The notes beneath the pieces were generated by a model. The model did not search any database. It was not told where the DNA came from and was given only the letters and a program-made list of their open reading frames with translations. Position numbers and translations under genes: made by a program. From Pseudomonas sp. 8Z (lineage in GTDB: Bacteria; Pseudomonadota; Gammaproteobacteria; Pseudomonadales; Pseudomonadaceae), in assembly GCF_902506535.1 (NCBI RefSeq), contig NZ_LR733827.1, positions 1,084,805 to 1,148,804 of the forward strand: 64,000 nucleotides of DNA. Reading direction: 5' to 3'. Shown piece by piece: positions 54,421-62,641 of this stretch. The stretch's first letter is position 1. Every line of letters begins with the position of its first letter.

Positions 54421-55852
54421 GTCCTTATTCGCCCGCCTGGCCGTCTACGGCCCGCGCACGGCACTGAGCGAAAATGGCCGCGAGTTGACCTATGACGGCT
54501 TGCTGGCCGCCGTGGTCAGCCGCAGCCGGCACCTGCGCGATCTGGGCGCGCAACGTGTGGCGCTGGCGTTGGATAACGGCATCGACTGGGTGCTGTGGGA
54601 TCTGGCGGCGCTGCATGCGGGCCTGGTTTGTGTGCCGGTGCCGGGGTTCTTCTCCGCTGATCAGCAGCGCCATGTGCTCGACAGCGCCGGGATCGATTGC
54701 CTGATCGGCGCCGGCGCCCCCGGTTTTGCCAGTGTCGAGGGCGACATTCATCGCCGTACGCTGGCGCAGGCGCCAGCGCTGCATGCCGGCACCTGCAAGA
54801 TAACCTACACCTCCGGCACCACCGGCCAGCCCAAGGGCGTGTGTCTGGATCTGGCCACGCAACTGGCGGTGGCCGACAGCCTGGTCAAGGCCAGCGCCAG
54901 CCGCAAGGTCGAGCGACACCTGTGCATTTTGCCGTTGGCGACGCTGCTGGAGAACATCGCGGGCATCTATGCGCCGCTGTTGGCGGGCGCGTGCGTGGAG
55001 CTGATGCCGATGGCGCAGATTGGCCTGACAGGCGCCAGCGGCTTCGACCTGATGCGTTTTTTACAGGCGCTGCAAGCGTCCCAGCCGCACAGTTTGATTC
55101 TGCTGCCGCAACTGCTGCTGGCGCTGGTCAGTGCTGCCGAGCGCAAGCTGCCGGTGCCCAGTTCGCTGCGCTTCGTCGCCGTCGGCGGTGGCCGGGTTTC
55201 AGCACAACTGCTGCACCGCGCCGATGCCATGGGGCTGCCGATTTTCGAGGGTTACGGGCTGTCCGAGTGCGCCTCGGTGGTGTGCCTGAATACGCCCGAG
55301 CAGCGCCATATCGGCAGCACCGGCAAGCCGCTGGAGCATTTGCAGATCCGTCTGACGGACGACGGCGAGGTGCTGGTCAAGGGCGCGCGCATGCTCGGCT
55401 ACATCGGTGAAGCGGCGGTGCAAGACGAGTGGTTGCGCACCTGCGATCTCGGCCATTTCGAGGACGGCTTCTTGGTACTGCACGGGCGCAAGAAGCATCA
55501 GTTCATCACCGCCTTTGGCCGCAACGTCAACCCGGAATGGGTCGAGTCCGAGCTGGTGCAGCAGTTGCCCATCGCCCAGGCCTGGCTGCACGGCGAGGCG
55601 CTGCCGAGCAACGTCGCGGTGCTGGTGCCGCGCTTTGCCAATACCCCCGACGCGCAGTTGCAGGCAACGGTGGACGAGGTCAATCACGGCCTGCCGGACT
55701 ACGCCCGCGTGCACCACTGGCTGCGCGCCGATGCCCCTTTCAACGCGAGCAACGACCTGGCCACGGCCAACGGTCGGCTGCGCCGCAGCGCCCTGTTCAA
55801 TCATTACCAAACCGCCATCGAAGCGTTGATGGCAGAAGGAGTACACGCATGA
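54404..55852 (+). CDS. AMP-forming acyl/aryl ligase (AMP-binding family)
   Basis: A 482-residue adenylate-forming enzyme. Core motifs are TYTSGTTGQPKG (134-145) and FEGYGLSECASV. At the C-terminal catalytic (A10) position, where ligases have Gly-Lys or Leu-Lys, the sequence is TANGRLRR, so the expected Lys appears to be Arg458. It should activate a carboxylic acid, probably a fatty acid, for a neighbouring enzyme. GGAGGG lies eight bases before ATG 54404. The stop overlaps the next start (ATGA). Confidence 0.88.
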   Translation: MSSAVESLFARLAVYGPRTALSENGRELTYDGLLAAVVSRSRHLRDLGAQRVALALDNGIDWVLWDLAALHAGLVCVPVPGFFSADQQRHVLDSAGIDCLIGAGAPGFASVEGDIHRRTLAQAPALHAGTCKITYTSGTTGQPKGVCLDLATQLAVADSLVKASASRKVERHLCILPLATLLENIAGIYAPLLAGACVELMPMAQIGLTGASGFDLMRFLQALQASQPHSLILLPQLLLALVSAAERKLPVPSSLRFVAVGGGRVSAQLLHRADAMGLPIFEGYGLSECASVVCLNTPEQRHIGSTGKPLEHLQIRLTDDGEVLVKGARMLGYIGEAAVQDEWLRTCDLGHFEDGFLVLHGRKKHQFITAFGRNVNPEWVESELVQQLPIAQAWLHGEALPSNVAVLVPRFANTPDAQLQATVDEVNHGLPDYARVHHWLRADAPFNASNDLATANGRLRRSALFNHYQTAIEALMAEGVHA

Positions 55853-56502
55853 GTTTCTACGAATCCCTGCTGGCCCAGACTCAAACCGAACGCGAGTATC
55901 TGCTGAGCGCGCCGATCATCCAGCAGGCCATGACCGGCCAGGTCGCCCTGCATAGCTATATCGCCTTCCTCACCGAGGCCTACCACCACGTCAAGCACAC
56001 CGTGCCGCTGCTGATGGCCTGCGGCGCGCGTCTGCCGGAGCGCCTGGAATGGCTGCGCGAAGCCATCGCCGAATACATCGAGGAAGAAACCGGCCACCAG
56101 GAGTGGGTGCTCAACGATATCGCCGCCTGCGGTGCGGACAAGGAAGCGGTGCGCCATGGCACGCCGCACATGGCCACCGAGCTGATGGTGGCTTACGTCT
56201 ACGACCGCATCGCCCGGCACAACCCGGTGGGTTTCTTCGGCATGGTCAACGTGCTCGAAGGCACCAGCATCGCCCTGGCCACCCAGGCTGCCGGCATCAT
56301 TCAGGACAAGCTGCAACTGCCGAACAAGGCCTTCAGCTACCTCAGCTCCCACGGCAGCCTGGATCTGGACCACATCGAGTTCTTCAAGAAGCTGATGAAC
56401 CGTCTGGACAACGACGACGACAAGGCCGCTGTGGTGCACACCGCCAAGGTGGTCTATCGCCTGTACGGCGACATGTTCCGCAGCCTGCCGCTGTCTGCCT
56501 AG
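55849..56502 (+). CDS. Heme-oxygenase-like (TenA/UndA-type) putative diiron enzyme
   Basis: A 217-residue all-helical protein of the iron-containing redox / TenA-PqqC superfamily. Candidate metal ligands are spaced as in heme-oxygenase-like diiron oxidases: Glu43 in LTEAYHHVKH, Glu79/80 and His83 in EEETGHQEW, Glu137 in VLEGTS, His168, and Asp172/174 with His175 in LDLDHIEF. Relatives such as UndA and BesC act on fatty acids or amino acids with oxygen. It probably oxidises or cleaves the product activated by the ligase. Translationally coupled to the ligase gene. Confidence 0.83.
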   Translation: MSFYESLLAQTQTEREYLLSAPIIQQAMTGQVALHSYIAFLTEAYHHVKHTVPLLMACGARLPERLEWLREAIAEYIEEETGHQEWVLNDIAACGADKEAVRHGTPHMATELMVAYVYDRIARHNPVGFFGMVNVLEGTSIALATQAAGIIQDKLQLPNKAFSYLSSHGSLDLDHIEFFKKLMNRLDNDDDKAAVVHTAKVVYRLYGDMFRSLPLSA

Positions 56503-56512
56503 GAGAGAAACC

Positions 56513-57304
56513 ATGCAACCTACGGATTGCCGTGCCCTGCTGACCGGTGCCAGTGGTGGCATCGGCCAGGCACTGGTGTATGCCCTGGCCAGTGAAGGCG
56601 CCCACCTGCTGTTGGCGGGGCGTCACCTGGACGCCCTGCAGCCGCTGCTCAAACGCTTCCCGCAGCAGATCCAACTGGTGCAAGCCGATATCGGCACCCG
56701 CGCCGGGCGTGATGCGCTGGTGGCCGCTGCGCAGAATTTCGGCGGCCTCAACTGCGTGATCAATGCCGCCGGGGTCAACCGCTTCGGCCTGCTCGACCAG
56801 CAGGACGAGCAGCAGATCGCCGAGCTGATCAGCCTCAACGTCACCGCCACGCTGCAGCTCACCCAGCGCCTGCTGCCGTTGCTGCGCGCGCAGCGCCGTG
56901 CCCTGCTGATCAACGTCGGCTCCACTTTCGGCACCATCGGCTATCCGGGCTTCGCCGCCTACTGCGCGAGCAAGTTCGCCCTGCGCGGTTTCTCCGAAGC
57001 GCTGCGCCGCGAGCTGGCTGACACCAATGTGCGCGTTCTGTACTTCGCCCCGCGCGCCACCCGCACGGCGATGAACGCCCCCAGCGTGGTGGCGATGAAC
57101 GACGAACTGGGCGTGGCCATGGACGCCCCGGAAAAGGTCGCGGCCGAGTTGCTGCAAGCCATCCGCCACGAGCAGGAAGAGCGCTACCTGGGCTGGCCGG
57201 AGCGCCTGTTCGTGCGCCTCAACGGCCTGCTGCCACGCGTGGTCGACCAGGCGCTGCGCAAACAGTTGCCGATCATCCAACGCTTCGCCCGTCACAAACA
57301 CTGA
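56513..57304 (+). CDS. Short-chain dehydrogenase/reductase
   Basis: A 263-residue SDR. The cofactor loop is LTGASGGIGQAL, the structural motif is INAAGVN (in place of NNAG), and the catalytic residues are Ser in NVGSTFG and Tyr-Lys in YCASK. It reduces or oxidises a carbonyl or alcohol with NAD(P). Starts ten bases after the diiron-type enzyme gene and stops eleven bases before the TPR gene. The C-terminal extension (WPERLFVRLNGLLPRVVDQAL) is typical of long-chain acyl SDRs. Confidence 0.9.
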   Translation: MQPTDCRALLTGASGGIGQALVYALASEGAHLLLAGRHLDALQPLLKRFPQQIQLVQADIGTRAGRDALVAAAQNFGGLNCVINAAGVNRFGLLDQQDEQQIAELISLNVTATLQLTQRLLPLLRAQRRALLINVGSTFGTIGYPGFAAYCASKFALRGFSEALRRELADTNVRVLYFAPRATRTAMNAPSVVAMNDELGVAMDAPEKVAAELLQAIRHEQEERYLGWPERLFVRLNGLLPRVVDQALRKQLPIIQRFARHKH

Positions 57305-57315
57305 GGAAATTGCCC

Positions 57316-57966
57316 GTGAACGCATTGCGTACCCTGCTCATCGCCACACTCGGCTTCACCACCCTGCCCGCCTTCGCCTTGAGCGCCAGCGGCGAGGCGC
57401 AGTTGCACCAGTTGCAGACGCGCTGGGCCGAGATCAACTACCAGACGCCGGAAAAGCAGCGTGAAGAGGCCTTCGCCAAGCTCGTCACCCAGGCCGACGC
57501 TGCCCTGGCCAGCGAGCCGAAGGCCGCCGAGCTGCTGATCTGGCGCGGCATCATCCTCAGCACCGAGGCCGGCGCCAAAGGCGGCCTCGGCGCGCTGAGC
57601 CTGGTCAAGGAAGCCAAGGCCAGCCTGGAGCAGGCCCTGGCCATCGACCCGCAAGCACTGGGCGGCTCGGCCTACACCAGCCTCGGCAGCCTCTACTATC
57701 AGGTGCCAGGCTGGCCGATTGGTTTCGGCGATGACCAAGAGGCCGAGAAGATGCTCAAGCAGGCGCTGGCGATCAACCCGGACGGCATCGACCCGAACTA
57801 CTTCTACGGCGACTTCCTGCAACGGCAGAAACGCTTTGAGGAAGCCCAGGCCGCGCTGGAAAAAGCCCTGGCTGCCAAGGATCGTCCAGGTCGCGAGCTG
57901 GCCGATAAAGGCCGCCGTGCAGAAGCCCAGGCGCTTTTGCAGCAGGTCGCAGGTAAACTCAAGTAA
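57316..57966 (+). CDS. Periplasmic TPR protein (TatT-like)
   Basis: A 216-residue exported protein with signal peptide ending near PAFA (about residue 20). The mature part has TPR helices (EAKASLEQALAIDPQ, EAEKMLKQALAINPD, FEEAQAALEKALAA). It resembles TatT, the TPR partner of some TRAP transporters, although no TRAP genes are near. The start is GTG 57316 with GAGG nine bases upstream; a TTG two codons earlier is in frame but less likely. Probably a periplasmic interaction or ligand-binding module of the cluster. Confidence 0.82.
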   Translation: MNALRTLLIATLGFTTLPAFALSASGEAQLHQLQTRWAEINYQTPEKQREEAFAKLVTQADAALASEPKAAELLIWRGIILSTEAGAKGGLGALSLVKEAKASLEQALAIDPQALGGSAYTSLGSLYYQVPGWPIGFGDDQEAEKMLKQALAINPDGIDPNYFYGDFLQRQKRFEEAQAALEKALAAKDRPGRELADKGRRAEAQALLQQVAGKLK

Positions 57967-57990
57967 CTTGGATTACGGACAGGAGTTGCC

Positions 57991-58647
57991 ATGCGAATTC
58001 TTCTCGTCGAAGACGATCAAGCCCTGGGCGAGGGTATTCGCACCGCGCTGAAACCCGAAGGCTACACCGTGGACTGGCTGCAGGACGGTGCCAGCGCGCT
58101 GCATGCGCTGAGCCACGAGAGTTTCGAGCTGGCCATCCTCGATCTGGGCTTGCCGCGCATGGACGGCCTGCAGGTGCTCAAGCACCTGCGCGCCGCGGCC
58201 AATCCGGTGCCGGTGCTGGTGCTCACGGCGCGTGACGCCACCAGCGACCGCATCGCCGGCCTCGATGCTGGCGCCGACGACTACCTGATCAAACCCTTCG
58301 ATGTCGCCGAACTCAAGGCGCGCCTGCGCGCCCTGCTACGGCGCAGTTTCCAGCGCCCCGAACCGGCGCTGGAATACCGCGGCATCCGCCTCGACCCGGC
58401 CAGCCAGGTGGTCGAGTACCAGGGCAATACCGTCAGCCTGCCACGCAAGGAATTTCTCCTGCTGCACGAGCTGCTGATCCAGCCGGGCCGCGTGCTGACC
58501 CGCGACAAGCTGCAGCAAGCGCTCTACGGCTGGGACGAAGAAGTGGAAAGCAACGCCCTGGAAGTGCACGTGCACCACCTGCGCAAGAAATTCTTCCCGG
58601 AGCTGATCCGCACCGTGCGCGGCGTCGGCTATCTGGTGGACAAATGA
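57991..58647 (+). CDS. OmpR/QseB-type response regulator
   Basis: A 218-residue regulator. The receiver has the acidic pair at residues 8-9, phosphoacceptor Asp51 in ILDLGLPRMDG and the Lys in LIKPFD. The C-terminal winged helix ends HHLRKKFFPELIRTVRGVGYLV. It follows the TPR gene by 24 bases and overlaps the sensor kinase gene by four bases, so it is probably co-transcribed with the enzymatic genes. Confidence 0.93.
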   Translation: MRILLVEDDQALGEGIRTALKPEGYTVDWLQDGASALHALSHESFELAILDLGLPRMDGLQVLKHLRAAANPVPVLVLTARDATSDRIAGLDAGADDYLIKPFDVAELKARLRALLRRSFQRPEPALEYRGIRLDPASQVVEYQGNTVSLPRKEFLLLHELLIQPGRVLTRDKLQQALYGWDEEVESNALEVHVHHLRKKFFPELIRTVRGVGYLVDK

Positions 58648-60122
58648 GTGCGCTGAAAACCCTCGGCTCCATCCGTACTCGCCTGCTGGTCTTGCTCTTG
58701 CTGATGCTGGCCGCCAGCTTCGGTCTGATCAGCTACAAGATCTACAACGACTCGGTGCACGAAGTCCGCGAGCTATTCGACGCCCAACTCTCGCAAACCG
58801 CGCGCCTACTGATGGGCCTGGTGCGCCACGATCTCGACGAAGATGGCCGCCGTGAGATGCAGGCAGTGCTCGACGAGGCGCTGCTGCTGCATAAATCGCA
58901 AAACCCGGACAACCTGCTGGGCCACGAATACGAAGGCAAGCTGGCCTTCGAGATGCTCGATGATGATGGCGAGCTGCTGTTCCAGTCCGCCAGCGCGCCG
59001 CCGGGGCTGCTCAACGACATGATCAAACAACTCGGCCTGGCCCTGCCCGACGACAACCGCCCGACGCGCGAGCGCCTGGCACAGATGGCCCGCTACCTGA
59101 TTGGCTATCACACGCTGAGCATCGGTGAGCACCGCTGGCGCGTGTTCGTCCTGCACGACAGCCGCGATTACCACTGGGTGCTGGCCGGTGAGCGCGAAGA
59201 TGTGCGCGGCGAGCTGATCGGCAAGATTGCCCAGCGCAGCCTGCAACCGTTGTTGGTGGGCTTGCCGCTGGTTGGTCTGCTGCTGTGGCTGGCGGTGGGC
59301 TGGGGCCTCAGCCCGTTGCAGCGCATGGCCGACGCCATCCGTGGCCGCGCGCCGGACAGCCTGGCGCCGCTGGTGTTCCCACCGCTGCCCAATGAGCTGG
59401 AGCCGATGGCGGCGGCGCTCAATCGCCTGCTGATGCAGGTCAACCAATTACTGGAGCAGGAAAAACGCTTTATCGCCGACGCCGCCCACGAGCTGCGCAC
59501 GCCACTGGCGGTGCTGCGTATCCACGCGCAGAACGCGCTGGAAGCACCGGATATCGGTGACCGCGATGAAGCGCTGCGCCAGCTTGCCGGTGGCGTCGAC
59601 CGCGCCACCCGCGTGGTTGCGCAACTGCTCACCCTGGCGCGCCTCGATCCCAACAGCGTGCGCCTGAGCATGGGCAATCTGGATCTGCTGGCGTTCCTGC
59701 GTGGCGAGCTGGCCGAACTGACGCCGCTGGCGCTCAATCGCCAGCAGGATCTGATTCTGGAAGCCGGCGATGGCGGTGATTTTCACTTGATCGCCGATGC
59801 ACCGAGCCTGGGCATCCTGCTACAGAATCTGGTGAGCAACGCGGTGCAGTACACCCCGGCAGGCGGCTGCATCCAGGTGCACCTGCTGGCCAATGCCACG
59901 GCGCTGGTGCTGCAGGTACACGACAGCGGCCCGGGCGTGCCGGCTGAAATGCGCGAACGCCTGTTCGAGCGTTTCTTCCGTCTCGGCGAAGGCCAGGGCG
60001 CGGGGCTAGGCCTGTCTATCGTGCGCCGCGTGGTGGAGCTGCATCAGGGCAGCATTGCGCTGGAAGACTCACCACTGGGCGGCCTGCTAGTCAGCGTGCG
60101 CCTGCCACGACGCACGGTCTGA
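58644..60122 (+). CDS. QseC-type sensor histidine kinase
   Basis: A 492-residue membrane kinase. Two transmembrane helices (about 10-31 and 205-225) flank a periplasmic domain. The phosphoacceptor is His282 in DAAHELRTPLAVLR. The ATPase domain has LVSNAVQYTP (N-box), VHDSGPGVP (G1) and GAGLGLSIVRRV (G2). It pairs with the regulator at 57991-58647 and presumably senses a periplasmic condition relevant to the upstream pathway. Confidence 0.93.
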   Translation: MSALKTLGSIRTRLLVLLLLMLAASFGLISYKIYNDSVHEVRELFDAQLSQTARLLMGLVRHDLDEDGRREMQAVLDEALLLHKSQNPDNLLGHEYEGKLAFEMLDDDGELLFQSASAPPGLLNDMIKQLGLALPDDNRPTRERLAQMARYLIGYHTLSIGEHRWRVFVLHDSRDYHWVLAGEREDVRGELIGKIAQRSLQPLLVGLPLVGLLLWLAVGWGLSPLQRMADAIRGRAPDSLAPLVFPPLPNELEPMAAALNRLLMQVNQLLEQEKRFIADAAHELRTPLAVLRIHAQNALEAPDIGDRDEALRQLAGGVDRATRVVAQLLTLARLDPNSVRLSMGNLDLLAFLRGELAELTPLALNRQQDLILEAGDGGDFHLIADAPSLGILLQNLVSNAVQYTPAGGCIQVHLLANATALVLQVHDSGPGVPAEMRERLFERFFRLGEGQGAGLGLSIVRRVVELHQGSIALEDSPLGGLLVSVRLPRRTV

Positions 60123-60146
60123 GCCTGGGCGCCAGCGCGCCCCGAA

Positions 60147-60175
60147 TGTTCCATAGCCAATTGGTATTGGAAACA
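60147..60175. promoter_or_regulatory. Dyad-symmetric possible operator
   Basis: An inverted repeat centred on CCAATTGG, with outer arms TGTTCCA and TTGGAAACA. It lies 25 bases after the kinase stop and about 80 bases before a small open frame at 60256. It could be an operator for a TetR- or LysR-type protein; the regulator is unknown. Confidence 0.45.
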
Positions 60176-60255
60176 TAGAGACAATCCAGTTTCTCAATAA
60201 CACCAAGCCGTCGATCATGCCCGCCTGTTCAAAACATCACACAGGAACCCGGCAC

Positions 60256-60354
60256 ATGCGCCTGATCAAACGTCTTTTCCAGCAATCCCAAACCGCCCAG
60301 CAGCCCGCTGCAAGCGCAAGCGAGCCACATCCGAATTTCTGGATGTACCCGTGA
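60256..60354 (+). CDS. Possible 32-residue small protein
   Basis: A short frame starting MRLIKRLFQQSQ and ending SEPHPNFWMYP, with AGGAA about nine bases before the ATG and a dyad operator-like site upstream. The N-terminus is basic and amphipathic. I recognise no family. It stops two bases before the stop of the convergent RHH gene. It may be a real small protein or chance. Confidence 0.4.
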   Translation: MRLIKRLFQQSQTAQQPAASASEPHPNFWMYP

Positions 60355-60355
60355 T

Positions 60356-60658
60356 TCAGACGCCCGCGCCGACCAGCCGCAGCGGCACCGGGCGTCCGGC
60401 CTTCTGCGCCAGGTAACGGGTACAACTGACGCGCAGGAATGAGGCGAAGTTGACCACCTCGCCGCGAAAATCCATGACCTCCTCATAGAGTTTGGCGATC
60501 AACTGATTGGTGGTCATGCCATCGACTTCGGCGATTTCGCTGAGGATGTCCCAGAACTGGTTTTCCAGACGCAAGGTGGTCACCACACCCCGAATACGCA
60601 GCGAGCGTGAGCGCGATTCGTAGAGGATCGGGTCGGCCTTCACATAGAGTTCGCACAT
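60356..60658 (-). CDS. Ribbon-helix-helix domain protein
   Basis: A 100-residue protein with an RHH_4-type core: RSRSLRIRGVVTTLRLENQFWDILSEIAE followed by GMTTNQLIAKLYEEV. Such proteins bind DNA as dimers or form small regulators. GAGGA precedes ATG 60658. Its first ~25 codons and upstream region are duplicated immediately upstream at 60753-60842. Confidence 0.85.
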   Translation of the reverse strand: MCELYVKADPILYESRSRSLRIRGVVTTLRLENQFWDILSEIAEVDGMTTNQLIAKLYEEVMDFRGEVVNFASFLRVSCTRYLAQKAGRPVPLRLVGAGV

Positions 60659-60725
60659 CAAACGTGTCCTCAAAGGTAGGGCAGGTACAACCTGCCGCGC
60701 GTGGAGTGGCGGGTAGCCATGATGC

Positions 60726-60747
60726 CCCCGGATTGCATCCGGGCTAC
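60726..60747. repeat. 22-bp palindromic repeat, copy 2
   Basis: Exact reverse complement of 3399-3420. A degenerate version occupies the matching place in the second half of the tandem duplication (60907-60928). Confidence 0.75.
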
Positions 60748-60752
60748 GGGGT

Positions 60753-60842
60753 TTACAGGCTGGTCAAAACACCACGAATGAGCCGCGAGCGCGAGCCCGC
60801 TTCGTAGAGGATCGGGTCAGCCTTCACATAGATTGCCCACAT
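60753..60842 (-). pseudogene. Truncated duplicate of the RHH gene 5' end
   Basis: A 29-codon frame starting MWAIYVKADPILYEAGSRS, parallel to MCELYVKADPILYESRSRS of the intact gene at 60356-60658. It runs to a stop supplied by the duplicated tail sequence. It lacks the helices of the RHH fold, so it is a by-product of the tandem duplication. Confidence 0.8.
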
Positions 60843-60933
60843 CAAACGCGCACCGGTAGGGCGGGTGCAACCCGCCACGTGTGAACTGACAGGTAGCCAT
60901 GCTACACCCCGGTTTGCATCGGGGCGACGAGGT

Positions 60934-61515
60934 TTACAGGCGAATTTCTGTACCCAGCACCGTGAGAAACGCCGCCAGCCAGGCCGGATGCGCAGGCCAG
61001 GCCGGTGCCGTGACCAACTTGCCGTGCACGTGCGCCTGATCCACAGGAATTTCCACGTAGCGACCACCCGCCAAGCCAACTTCTGGCGCGCAGGCCGGGT
61101 AGGCGCTGCATTCGCGCCCTTGCAACACACCAGCAGCCGCCAGCAATTGCGGGCCATGACACACGGCTGCGATGGGTTTATCGGCAGCGGCGAAGGCCTT
61201 GACCAAGGCGATGACCTCGGCATTCAGGCGCAGGTATTCCGGCGCGCGGCCACCGGGAATGACCAGAGCGTCGTAATCCTCGGCACGCGCCTGGGCGAAA
61301 TCGAAGTTCAGCGCGAAGTTGTGGCCGGGCTTCTCGCTGTAAGTCTGGTCACCCTCGAAATCGTGGATGGCGGTACGGATCGTTTGCCCGGCGCTCTTGC
61401 CCGGACACACCGCATGCACGCTGTGCCCAACCATCTGCAGTGCCTGGAACGGCACCATGGTCTCGTAGTCTTCGGCGTAGTCGCCGACCAGCATCAGAAT
61501 CTTCTTGGCAGCCAT
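60934..61515 (-). CDS. DJ-1/PfpI family protein
   Basis: A 193-residue protein of the PfpI/YhbO branch. It opens KKILMLVGDYAEDYETMVPFQALQ, has a conserved Glu in that segment and the nucleophile-elbow Cys in AAVCHGPQLLAAAGVL. Relatives are glyoxalase/deglycase-like or stress chaperones. GGGAGA lies just before ATG 61515. Its stop codon lies inside the second copy of the tandem duplication. Confidence 0.9.
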   Translation of the reverse strand: MAAKKILMLVGDYAEDYETMVPFQALQMVGHSVHAVCPGKSAGQTIRTAIHDFEGDQTYSEKPGHNFALNFDFAQARAEDYDALVIPGGRAPEYLRLNAEVIALVKAFAAADKPIAAVCHGPQLLAAAGVLQGRECSAYPACAPEVGLAGGRYVEIPVDQAHVHGKLVTAPAWPAHPAWLAAFLTVLGTEIRL

Positions 61516-61627
61516 GATCGTCTCCCGCAGGTGGGTAAGGCCTTCATTATTGGCCTCAAGCCCCACCTACGGGTAACAACCGGGTACTACATGCAGAGAG
61601 GCCGACCAAGCACGGCGCACAAAGACC

Positions 61628-62539
61628 TCAGAGTGCGTATTTTTGCAGGTTGGCCATCATTTCCCGCAGCGCCTCGACGTTGTCCGCCGGGTGCACGGCG
61701 CCTTCGAAATCGCAGATGCGCTGCCACTGCGCCGCGACGTCATCCGGGCTGAAGCCGACCTTGGGATCGAAACCAGCGCCCAGGCTGCGCTCCCAGCGCA
61801 CCTTGCCAACCCAGCCACCGCCGACTTCGTACAGACCACCGGTGTCCTGGCAGGTAGCGCTGCCGAGGTACACCACCAGCGGGCTGACCAGCTCGGGCCC
61901 TAGCTGCTCGAACACCTGCGCCGGGATCAGCCCTTCGGTCATGCGCGTGGCGCCGGTCGGGGCGATGGCGTTGACCAGGATGTTGTTCTTGCGCCCTTCG
62001 ATGGCCAGGGTGCGGGTCAGGCCATACAGGCCGAGCTTGGCCATGCCGTAGTTGCTCTGGCCAAAGTTGCCGTAAATGCCGGAGGTGGACGAGGTGAAGA
62101 TCACCCGCCCGAAGTTTTGCTCGCGTAAATGAGGCCAGGCCGCGCGGGTGGTCTGGTAAGCACCTTCGACGTGCACCTTGTAGACCAGATCCCAGTCGGC
62201 ATCCTCCATCTTGTGAAAACTCTTGTCGCGCAGGATACCGGCGTTGTTGACCAGCACGTCGAGGCGGCCGAAGGCGTCCAGCGCGGTCTGCACGATCTTG
62301 TCGCCGTCGGTCACCGAGTCATGGTTGGCCACCGCCGTGCCGCCAAAGGCGCGGATTTCCTCCACCACTTTGTCGGCAGCCGAGGCGTTAGCGCCCTCGC
62401 CGTGAGTGCTGCCCCCCAGGTCGTTAACCACCACCTTGGCACCATGGCGGGCGAACAGCAGTGCATGGGCGCGGCCCAAGCCACCGCCAGCACCAGTGAC
62501 TATCACCACTTGATCGTCGAAACGAACGGCATTATTCAT
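61628..62539 (-). CDS. SDR-family (3R)-hydroxyacyl-CoA dehydrogenase-like protein
   Basis: A 303-residue dehydrogenase. The cofactor loop is VTGAGGGLGRAHALLFA, VNDLGGSTHGEG is characteristic of the 17-beta-HSD4/MFE-2 type, NNAG is present, and the catalytic Ser and Tyr-Lys are in TSSTSG and NYGMAK. The C-terminal extension GFDPKVGFSPDDVAAQW is also typical. It probably oxidises (3R)-hydroxyacyl-CoA or a steroid-like alcohol. Single gene on the minus strand. Confidence 0.9.
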   Translation of the reverse strand: MNNAVRFDDQVVIVTGAGGGLGRAHALLFARHGAKVVVNDLGGSTHGEGANASAADKVVEEIRAFGGTAVANHDSVTDGDKIVQTALDAFGRLDVLVNNAGILRDKSFHKMEDADWDLVYKVHVEGAYQTTRAAWPHLREQNFGRVIFTSSTSGIYGNFGQSNYGMAKLGLYGLTRTLAIEGRKNNILVNAIAPTGATRMTEGLIPAQVFEQLGPELVSPLVVYLGSATCQDTGGLYEVGGGWVGKVRWERSLGAGFDPKVGFSPDDVAAQWQRICDFEGAVHPADNVEALREMMANLQKYAL

Positions 62540-62641
62540 CAGGCAGACTCCTCGGCAGATTGCGAATGAACCGAGTGTCGAGCAGCCCTGCGGCCTTCAC
62601 AAGGACGCAGGGGCACCTGAATGGCAGACGATAATGCGACC

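Larger units (their letters stand above)
60595..60942. repeat. Tandem duplication of about 181-184 bp
   Basis: Copy A covers about 60595-60760 and copy B about 60778-60942; the matching landmarks TTCGTAGAGGATCGGGTC (60617 and 60801) and GGTTTACAGG (60750 and 60931) are 184 and 181 bases apart. Each copy holds the 5' end of an RHH gene, a palindromic intergenic element and the stop region of the next gene. The copies have diverged at many positions, so the event is not recent. Confidence 0.85.
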
